This document shows, piece by piece, positions 1-5,016 of a stretch of DNA of 5,016 bases (the first letter of the stretch is position 1; each line of letters starts with the position of its first letter). Below the pieces are notes generated by a model that was not told where the DNA came from, did no database searches, and was given only the letters and a program-made list of their open reading frames with translations. The position numbers and the translations under genes are program-made. Location of the stretch: assembly GCA_946535685.1 (NCBI GenBank), contig CAMNDR010000110.1, positions 1 to 5,016 on the forward strand. The letters are read 5' to 3'. This DNA is from an uncultured Clostridia bacterium. GTDB taxonomy: Bacteria > Bacillota > Clostridia > Oscillospirales > Ruminococcaceae.

Positions 1-670
<670 letters not shown>

Positions 671-685
671 CTTGTTCTGCTTCAC

Positions 686-714
686 ATTATAACACATTAG
701 AGGATGCTTGTCAA
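686..714 (-). promoter_or_regulatory. pyrG promoter, perfect sigma-A consensus
   Basis: On the minus strand, TTGACA (714-709) is followed after exactly 17 bp by TATAAT (691-686). Both hexamers match the vegetative sigma factor consensus perfectly. Transcription should begin near 680-677, only about 10 nt before the leader terminator stem. Such a strong promoter in front of a strong terminator fits control by attenuation rather than by promoter strength. The -35 box lies inside the near-palindrome CTTGACAAG, which also occurs at the amtB promoter. Confidence 0.9.
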
Positions 715-799
715 GGGAGATTCCTGGCTTCTGTCAGCAATGGCTTACGCTTTGTACAGTTTCGACAAATCGGCAGGACGAACTTGTAATATTTTTCAC

Positions 800-828
800 T
801 TGACAAGTCATCAAAAAAGTGCTATACT
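800..828 (+). promoter_or_regulatory. amtB promoter, near-perfect sigma-A consensus
   Basis: TTGACA (800-805), a 17-bp spacer and TATACT (823-828) form a vegetative promoter with one mismatch. The start should fall near 834-836, about 100 nt before the amtB start codon and about 10 nt before the leader terminator. The -35 box is embedded in the dyad ACTTGACAAGT (798-808), 5-bp arms around a central A, which could be an operator or chance. No TnrA/GlnR-like site (TGTNA-N7-TNACA) was found nearby. Confidence 0.88.
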
Positions 829-844
829 GGATATAGAAACAGCA

Positions 845-887
845 AGGGTGCTGAAAGGATATTCCTTTCGGCACCTTTCTTGTTTTT
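845..887 (+). terminator. Intrinsic terminator in the amtB leader (probable attenuator)
   Basis: In plus-strand RNA, 845-858 pairs with 864-877 to give a 14-bp stem (two G-U pairs) with the 5-base loop AUAUU. A U-rich tract follows, UUCUUGUUUUU ending at 887. It lies downstream of the amtB promoter and 45 nt upstream of the ATG, so it should stop most transcripts after about 50 nt unless something lets polymerase through. Only about 10 nt of RNA precede the stem, leaving no room for a normal competing antiterminator upstream. Nitrogen control is an obvious guess for the releasing signal, but nothing in the sequence names the factor. Confidence 0.83.
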
Positions 888-917
888 CCGGGTACGGTAC
901 CGCCCGGATCACTGACG

Positions 918-923
918 AAAGGA
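918..923 (+). promoter_or_regulatory. Ribosome binding site that sets the amtB start
   Basis: AAAGGA lies 8 nt upstream of the ATG at 932, the usual distance. An in-frame ATG at 923 overlaps this element and has no binding site of its own at a proper distance, so 932 is preferred. The reading frame stays open back to 704, but that stretch contains the promoter and terminator and cannot be coding from this promoter. Confidence 0.75.
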
Positions 924-931
924 TGAGAAAC

Positions 932-2722
932 ATGGATGTAAAGGATATCATGACAAATGTGGATTCCGAGATCTTCGGCATCTGGTACCTGATCGGTGCA
1001 GCACTTGTTTTCTTTATGCAGGCGGGATTTGCGATGGTGGAGACAGGCTTTACAAGAGCCAAGAACGCCGGCAATATCATTATGAAAAATCTGATGGATT
1101 TCTGCATCGGTACTGCCGTTTTCATGCTCCTCGGCTTTGGGCTGCTGCTCGGTGAGGATGCGCTCGGCGGTTTTATCGGACTTCCTACTATGGGCATTTT
1201 TACAGACTATCAGAATTTTGACTGGTCGAATTTCGTCTTCAATATGGTGTTCTGCGCCACGACCGCAACGATCGTTTCCGGTGCGATGGCAGAGCGGACG
1301 AAGTTCCTTTCCTACTGCATTTATTCCGGTGTGATCTCGGCGGTGATCTATCCGATCGAAGCGCACTGGATCTGGGGCGGCGGATGGCTCTCCGCATTAG
1401 GCTTCCATGACTTTGCAGGCTCCTGCGCGATCCATATGGTCGGCGGCATTGCAGCGCTCATCGGTGCGGCGATGGAGGGTGCCAGAATCGGAAAATTCAA
1501 GCGTGACAAGGACGGCAAGGTCATCAAGGTACGTGCCATTCAGGGTCATAATCTTACCATTGGCGCACTCGGCTGCTTCATCCTCTGGTTCGGCTGGTAC
1601 GGCTTCAACGGTGCAGCAGCGACCTCCGGCGGACAGCTTGCATCCATCTTCGTGGCAACGACCATTGCACCGGCAATTGCGACATTTGTCTGCATGATCT
1701 TTACCTGGCTGAAGTATGGTAAGCCTGATGTTTCGATGTGTCTCAACGCCTCTCTTGCAGGTCTGGTCGGCGTGACCGCCGGCTGCGATGTGGTGGATGC
1801 GGCAGGTGCGGCATGCATCGGCGTGGTCTCCGGTCTGCTGGTGGTGTTCGGCGTGTGGCTCTGTGACCATGTACTCCATGTCGATGACCCGGTCGGTGCG
1901 GTGGCAGTGCATATGTGCAACGGTATCTGGGGCACATTTGCAGTGGGCCTGTTTGCAACGACATCTGTTCCCGGCAATGATTCGCTCAGCGGCCTGTTCT
2001 ATGGCGGCGGTCTGCATCTGCTCGGTCTGCAGTGCCTTGCCATTGTGACGGTCGGTGCCTGGACAGCAGTGACGATTTCAGCGACATTTTTCATCATCAA
2101 AAAGACCATCGGTCTGCGTGCAAGTGCCGAGGAGGAGATCGTCGGCCTTGATCTGACAGAGCATAATCTTGCAAGCGCTTACGGCGACTTTGCACCGGCA
2201 GCAGACACCGTCCTCCAGCAGCAGCGCCAGGCGATCCGTCACAGCGTCGATTCGAGCGAGCTCAAGGGTGTTTACGGCACGGATGCTGAGCGCATCACAG
2301 CGCCCGCTCCGGCGGCAGTCAGGGAAGTGCCGGATATCCAGATTTCCAGGACCGGCGCCAAGCTGACCAAGCTCTCGATCGTCTGCAAGCAGGGAAAGCT
2401 GGAGGAACTCCAGGCAAGCCTTGCGGCAGTGGGCATTGACGGCATCACCGTGACGCAGGTGCTTGGCTATGGCACGCAGCTTGGCCATACGACCTACTAC
2501 CGCGGCGTCAAGCAGGAAATGCCGAGTCTGCATCCGAAGGTCAAGGTCGAGGCAGTTGTGACGAAAGTCCCTGTCGAGACAGCACTTGATGCAGCAAGGA
2601 AAGCGCTGTATACCGGCAATATCGGCGACGGCAAGATCTTCATCTACGATGTGGAGGATGTTGTCAAGGTGCGTACCGGTGAGCGCGGCTATGATGCCCT
2701 GCAGGATTCGCCTGCGACCTGA
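932..2722 (+). CDS. amtB: Ammonium channel with C-terminal fused PII (GlnB/GlnK-like) domain
   Basis: A 596-residue inner-membrane ammonium channel of the Amt/MEP/Rh family joined to a complete PII nitrogen sensor. Residues about 15-392 form the channel, with hydrophobic segments fitting the usual eleven helices. Key residues visible are F107, W148, the signature DFAG (D160) with pore H168, WFGWYGFN (219-226), and the second pore histidine H327 in AVHMCNG. The usual cytosolic tail follows (EEEIVGLDLTEHNLASAYGDF region, about 400-420), then a linker rich in Ala, Gln and Pro (about 421-475). The PII domain covers about 477-590: VTQVLGYGTQLGHTTYYRG with the T-loop (512-530), PKVKVEAVV (535-543), GDGKIFIYDV (565-574) and the phosphate-binding RTGE (581-584). 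Plain Amt proteins are about 400-450 residues and PII about 112, so both parts are full length. In other bacteria GlnK is a separate protein that blocks AmtB by inserting its T-loop. It sits alone between its own leader and a terminator, divergent from pyrG. Confidence 0.96.
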   Translation: MDVKDIMTNVDSEIFGIWYLIGAALVFFMQAGFAMVETGFTRAKNAGNIIMKNLMDFCIGTAVFMLLGFGLLLGEDALGGFIGLPTMGIFTDYQNFDWSNFVFNMVFCATTATIVSGAMAERTKFLSYCIYSGVISAVIYPIEAHWIWGGGWLSALGFHDFAGSCAIHMVGGIAALIGAAMEGARIGKFKRDKDGKVIKVRAIQGHNLTIGALGCFILWFGWYGFNGAAATSGGQLASIFVATTIAPAIATFVCMIFTWLKYGKPDVSMCLNASLAGLVGVTAGCDVVDAAGAACIGVVSGLLVVFGVWLCDHVLHVDDPVGAVAVHMCNGIWGTFAVGLFATTSVPGNDSLSGLFYGGGLHLLGLQCLAIVTVGAWTAVTISATFFIIKKTIGLRASAEEEIVGLDLTEHNLASAYGDFAPAADTVLQQQRQAIRHSVDSSELKGVYGTDAERITAPAPAAVREVPDIQISRTGAKLTKLSIVCKQGKLEELQASLAAVGIDGITVTQVLGYGTQLGHTTYYRGVKQEMPSLHPKVKVEAVVTKVPVETALDAARKALYTGNIGDGKIFIYDVEDVVKVRTGERGYDALQDSPAT

Positions 2723-2749
2723 ATCTGACAGTTCCTACCCCTACATAAT

Positions 2750-2787
2750 CAGAGAAACCGTCCGTTTCCGGGCGGCTTCTCTGTTTT
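2750..2787 (+). terminator. amtB terminator, between convergent genes
   Basis: Bases 2750-2764 pair with 2769-2783 in a 15-bp stem with one A-C mismatch and one G-U pair, loop UUUC, followed by UUUU (2784-2787). It begins 28 nt after the amtB stop. The convergent small gene ends at 2786, so its stop codon overlaps the U-run. In the minus direction the hairpin has a GAAA tetraloop but only a weak tail (AUUAUG), so it is mainly an amtB terminator that may also slow the opposing transcript. Confidence 0.85.
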
Positions 2788-3190
2788 ACGGATGCAGGCG
2801 CATGGCGCAGATGTCCCGGACGGCAAGAGACGAGCGGTCAGTGAAATGCAGCAGGCCTTCTGCTGTATCGAAAAACCGCAGATTGCCGCTGTACATCCGG
2901 TATGCGCCGCCGTCTTTCTGTGCATCCGGCTGAAAATAGATCACATCCACAGCAGGCCGCTCCGCTTCATGCTCCGCAAGATAGACAAGCGCCTGGTTCA
3001 GGGCTGCCTGCTCATCCTCTGTCAGCTCATGGCGGCTGCTGGTCAGACGTGCTGTCTCCTCGATCTCCTCATCGAATCCGGTCAGTGCTGCAAACGGTGC
3101 AAATTGCGCAGCACGGCTGTGCATTGTCATCTGCGGATGATGCCGCAGAATGTAGTGCTGGCAGAACAGAATATCTTCATAGGCTTCCAT
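2786..3190 (-). CDS. YolD-like family small protein
   Basis: A 134-residue soluble protein with no signal peptide or membrane segment. The N-terminal half has the motif HPQMTMHSRAAQFAPFAALTG (about 18-38, shown in part) followed by a charged helical stretch EEIEETARLT (41-50). The C-terminal half (about 80-130) has IYFQPD, KDGGAYRMYSG and a final DICAM, the pattern of the YolD-like domain. In Firmicutes such proteins are often encoded next to Y-family (UmuC/DinB-like) DNA polymerases and are thought to be linked to DNA-damage tolerance; their biochemistry is not settled. No polymerase gene is visible here. ATG at 3190 is chosen because GGAGG (3202-3198) lies 7 nt upstream; the in-frame start at 3232 would lie at or before the predicted transcription start. 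It has its own promoter at 3237-3265. The family call is from motif recognition, with moderate certainty. Confidence 0.75.
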   Translation of the reverse strand: MEAYEDILFCQHYILRHHPQMTMHSRAAQFAPFAALTGFDEEIEETARLTSSRHELTEDEQAALNQALVYLAEHEAERPAVDVIYFQPDAQKDGGAYRMYSGNLRFFDTAEGLLHFTDRSSLAVRDICAMRLHP

Positions 3191-3212
3191 GCGATCCCCT
3201 CCGTACTTGTTG

Positions 3213-3235
3213 TATATGAAAATGGCTTTCATATA
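3213..3235. promoter_or_regulatory. Dyad over the transcription start of the YolD-like gene
   Basis: TATATGAAA (3213-3221) and TTTCATATA (3227-3235) form a perfect 9-bp inverted repeat around five bases. It abuts the -10 box and covers the predicted start near 3230, a classic place for a repressor operator. As RNA it could also make a small 5' hairpin, but there is no U-tract, so it is not a terminator. It does not match the Bacillus-type LexA box (CGAAC-N4-GTTCG). Confidence 0.6.
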
Positions 3236-3236
3236 T

Positions 3237-3265
3237 ATTATACATCAAACGCACCGGAATGTCAA
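3237..3265 (-). promoter_or_regulatory. Promoter of the YolD-like gene, perfect sigma-A consensus
   Basis: On the minus strand, TTGACA (3265-3260), a 17-bp spacer and TATAAT (3242-3237) match the consensus fully. The start should be near 3230, giving a leader of about 40 nt before the ATG at 3190. A perfect promoter for a small gene of a damage-linked family suggests that a repressor holds it down; the overlapping dyad is the candidate site. Confidence 0.88.
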
Positions 3266-3310
3266 GAGCATATTTTTGAATACGGATGCAGTTCGATTGC
3301 ATATCATAGA

Positions 3311-3346
3311 AGAAGAAACAGGCCGGATACGCAAGGCATCCGGCCT
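3311..3346 (-). terminator. Terminator of the dockerin-protein gene
   Basis: Bases 3346-3338 pair with 3328-3320 in a perfect 9-bp GC-rich stem (AGGCCGGAT with ATCCGGCCT), extended by two further pairs to leave a 5-base loop. The minus-strand tail is GUUUCUUCUUCU, pyrimidine-rich but interrupted. It lies about 50 nt past the stop at 3398 and before the YolD-like promoter, so it separates the two minus-strand units. Confidence 0.78.
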
Positions 3347-3385
3347 CAGGAAAGCGCTGCATCAGCATTTCATCAGTGCTTTCTG
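3347..3385. repeat. Imperfect inverted repeat between dockerin stop and terminator
   Basis: CAGGAAAGCGCTG (3347-3359) pairs with CAGTGCTTTCTG (3374-3385), with one bulged G and one G-T or C-A position, around a 14-base loop. It directly adjoins the terminator stem and begins 12 nt past the stop codon. It has no U-tract of its own. It may stabilise the 3' end of the dockerin mRNA, or may be chance. Confidence 0.35.
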
Positions 3386-3397
3386 GAAATGATTGGA

Positions 3398-5016
3398 TTA
3401 TGGCATGTCTGTTCCCGTGCGGCCTGCACCGTCTGCAGCAAGCACATACTTCTGCAGTGCGATGATGTCTCCGACACCAGTTTCGCCGTCTCCATCGCAG
3501 TCTGCCCAGGCGATCTGTGTGCCGGCAAGCACCGTGCGGCGCATCAGACCGAGGTCAAATACATCAATGATCCCGTTTTCGTCCATATCCCCGAAGATAT
3601 GTGCTTCTGAAGGCTCCACCGGATCCTCGGCTGCCGTATAATAATACTCCGGCTCTGCCACTTCCTTGAAATTCACCCGGAAGAAGTCCATGCCGCCCTG
3701 CATGCCTTCGCCGATCGTATAAGTGGCATCCTCCGTAACTGCGTCGATCGGATCCACCGTCATCGCACCGGTGAATTCCTTCGCACCGCTGCCGTTGTTG
3801 ACCACGAGCTTTGCCGTATCGCCGGTCAGGACGGCGCTGATCGTCACCCACTGACCGTTGGTATAGCAATCGGATGCAGTGACCGACTGCTCACCGCTGC
3901 CGTCATTGGCGGAAAGTACGAGCGTGCCGTTGTCTGCCGTCAGCTCCAGATAATGCTCTGCATCACCGAAGCGGAAGACCGAGCCGTCGCCCTGCAGCAG
4001 TACAGCCGTCTGATACTCGGCATCATGCAGCATCGCATAGCTGCTGTCTGCCAGGAGATACTGTCCGTCCGTGAAGCTCAGCACACCCTTGCCGGTGGTG
4101 CGCTCCTCTGCCCATGCAGGAGCACCTACGGCGGCACCATAGGTCGAGGTGTAGGTATCACCTGCCGCAAAAGTGCTGTTCTCTGCGAATTCCAGTCCTG
4201 CGAGCTGTCCGTCTGTATAGGGGCGGCTTGCCGCATAGCTGTCTGCACTCGTCCAGCCATAGAGCGTGCCGAAGGTGGAAACACGTTCGGAATCAATATA
4301 ATAATCACCGTCAAGGATCGCCTGGCCGGAGGCAGAGCCTGTGCCCCAGCAGAAAGCGGTACCCTTGATCGTGGCATTGCCGGAAGCCTTGAAGCTGCCG
4401 GTCAGCATGGCACCTTCCAGCACTCTTGCATTTCCCGAAACGCCGGCATTTTTATTCAGATAGGCACTGTCGCCGACAACAGCGCTTTCGCTCACGGCCG
4501 CATTGCCGGACACGATCGCATGACCGGTCACGACAGCATCCCCGGAGACCTTTGCACGGCCGGAGACCGTAGCGTGGCCGTCGATCCGGGCATTGCCGGA
4601 CACGGTCGCATTCCCGAGCACCCGTGCATTCTTCCCGACATAGACGGTCGGATCCACATGCGCAGATGCTGCCACAAATCCGCCGCCGTTGCTGTGGAAG
4701 CTGCCCTGGGCTGCGGCAGTGCTGCTCTCCTGCTGCTGCATCTCAGCCCCGCTGATCTGCACGGCATAGGGATAGCGGGTCTTGCTCAGGAACGGGTAGT
4801 TCTCCTCGCCGAATTCCGTATTGGCAGCATAGGCCCACGGTGTACCGATCTTCTGCCAGGTATCCGGATCAGGCGTTGCCGTCACCGTCAGATAGGCTGC
4901 GGCATCTGTATTGGCATCGAACGCCATTGTCATGCTCTCGCCAGCCTTGAACAGGTCGGAATACCGGGTGGAGCCGTCACGCTGTTCCACGGCACTGCAG
5001 GCACGCACGTCCGCGC
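3398..5016 (-). CDS. Secreted modular dockerin protein (beta-helix, LamG-like, dockerin), C-terminal part
   Basis: An open frame of 538 visible codons entering from the right edge; the true start and signal peptide are outside the window, and the GTG at 5008 is not a credible start. Numbering from that codon: residues 1-90 are the end of an unrecognised module, with aromatic-rich KTRYPYAVQISG at 76-87, possibly the tail of a DUF6055-like domain (weak guess). Residues 91-115 are a Gln/Ser/Ala/Gly linker. About 117-218 are hexapeptide repeats of the type VSGNAR, IDGHAT, VSGDAV, a left-handed beta-helix. About 269-450 resemble a LamG/concanavalin-like beta-sandwich (GAPAWAEERTTGKGVLSFTDG at 295-315, shown to show the motif). 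About 470-522 are a type I dockerin with two calcium loops, DMDENGIIDVFD and DCDGDGETGVGD. Dockerins bind cohesins, placing this protein on a cellulosome-like extracellular complex or on the cell wall. Any catalytic activity must lie upstream. Confidence 0.88.
   Translation of the reverse strand, partial: ADVRACSAVEQRDGSTRYSDLFKAGESMTMAFDANTDAAAYLTVTATPDPDTWQKIGTPWAYAANTEFGEENYPFLSKTRYPYAVQISGAEMQQQESSTAAAQGSFHSNGGGFVAASAHVDPTVYVGKNARVLGNATVSGNARIDGHATVSGRAKVSGDAVVTGHAIVSGNAAVSESAVVGDSAYLNKNAGVSGNARVLEGAMLTGSFKASGNATIKGTAFCWGTGSASGQAILDGDYYIDSERVSTFGTLYGWTSADSYAASRPYTDGQLAGLEFAENSTFAAGDTYTSTYGAAVGAPAWAEERTTGKGVLSFTDGQYLLADSSYAMLHDAEYQTAVLLQGDGSVFRFGDAEHYLELTADNGTLVLSANDGSGEQSVTASDCYTNGQWVTISAVLTGDTAKLVVNNGSGAKEFTGAMTVDPIDAVTEDATYTIGEGMQGGMDFFRVNFKEVAEPEYYYTAAEDPVEPSEAHIFGDMDENGIIDVFDLGLMRRTVLAGTQIAWADCDGDGETGVGDIIALQKYVLAADGAGRTGTDMP
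3443..3601 (-). other. Type I dockerin module
   Basis: Two F-hand-like segments about 22 residues apart. The first, DMDENGIIDVFDLGLMRR, has all the expected acidic ligands. The second, DCDGDGETGVGDIIALQK, has glycine at loop position 9 where Asn or Asp is usual, so its calcium site may be weaker. Residues next to the loops (FDLGLMRR and GDIIALQK) differ, so the two halves are not interchangeable. Only about 15 residues follow before the stop. Confidence 0.88.
4355..4660 (-). repeat. Hexapeptide-repeat region (left-handed beta-helix), about 17 units
   Basis: About seventeen six-residue units follow the pattern [VIL]-x-[GEK]-[NSDH]-A-x, including VSGNAR, IDGHAT, VSGRAK, VSGDAV, VTGHAI and VSGNAA. 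At DNA level they show as diverged 18-bp repeats with recurrent GCCGGA. Regularity fades after LNKNAG VSGNAR VLEGAM towards IKGTAF. The pattern predicts a triangular left-handed beta-helix of five to six coils. In enzymes this fold often forms trimers; here it may act as a rigid spacer or binding surface between modules. Confidence 0.82.

Noticed and set aside
733..752. Possible TnrA/GlnR site near TGTCAGCAATGGCTTACG
   Set aside because: The second half-site fails the TNACA pattern at the required spacing, and it lies well upstream of the amtB promoter.
845..877. ANTAR (NasT/AmiR-type) antitermination target in the amtB leader
   Set aside because: ANTAR targets need two small stems with hexanucleotide loops having A at position 1 and G at position 4. 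Here there is one stem with a five-base AUAUU loop and no room for a second before it.
704..931. In-frame 76-codon N-terminal extension of the ammonium channel
   Set aside because: It would contain the amtB promoter and leader terminator, has no ribosome binding site, and resembles no signal peptide or Amt N terminus. The ATG at 932 has a well-spaced AAAGGA.
734..2017. Long minus-strand open frames of about 200 codons opposite amtB
   Set aside because: Their translations are rich in Cys, His and Arg without domain pattern, and they lie antisense to strongly conserved channel sequence.
3283..3300. LexA half-site (CGAAC on the minus strand) upstream of the YolD-like promoter
   Set aside because: Only one half is present, with no GTTC partner at four bases, and it lies upstream of the -35 box.
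2792..3610. 272-codon plus-strand open frame across the YolD-like and dockerin genes
   Set aside because: It crosses a promoter, a terminator and two well-supported minus-strand genes; its translation has no recognisable pattern and no ribosome binding site.

Overview
The window looks like a chromosomal segment of a cellulosome- or amylosome-forming Firmicute, most likely a Ruminococcus-type member of the Oscillospiraceae. This rests on a dockerin-bearing secreted protein, a small protein family common in Clostridia, sigma-A promoters of almost perfect consensus, strong AGGAGG-like ribosome binding sites, and base composition that looks like mid-50s percent GC by eye. The species assignment is inference.

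Layout, left to right. (1) 1-604, minus strand: the N-terminal third of CTP synthase (pyrG), cut by the window edge. (2) 605-931: a divergent control region with no gene. It holds a pyrG promoter and an amtB promoter, both TTGACA with a 17-bp spacer and an excellent -10. Each is followed about 10 nt after the predicted start by a complete intrinsic-terminator hairpin with a U-rich tail, placed before the gene it should drive. (3) 932-2722, plus strand: an ammonium channel of the AmtB/Rh family with a whole PII (GlnB/GlnK) signalling domain fused to its C terminus. A terminator follows at 2750-2787. (4) 2786-3190, minus strand: a small YolD-like protein with its own consensus promoter and a dyad over its predicted start. 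(5) 3191-3397: a regulatory gap with that promoter and the terminator of the next gene. (6) 3398-5016, minus strand: the C-terminal part of a large secreted modular protein. It has an uncertain N-terminal module, a hexapeptide-repeat left-handed beta-helix, a LamG-like beta-sandwich and a C-terminal type I dockerin; its start lies beyond the window.

How the parts may fit together. CTP synthase consumes glutamine and the channel imports ammonium, so the divergent pair joins nitrogen uptake to a major nitrogen-using step. Both appear to be controlled by premature termination in very short leaders. The channel carries its own 2-oxoglutarate/adenylate sensor, so gating could be set without a separate GlnK. 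The dockerin protein and the YolD-like gene show no evident functional link to the nitrogen genes. The points most worth following up are the Amt-PII fusion, with its T-loop arginine kept and its uridylylation tyrosine missing, and the pair of promoter-proximal terminators.
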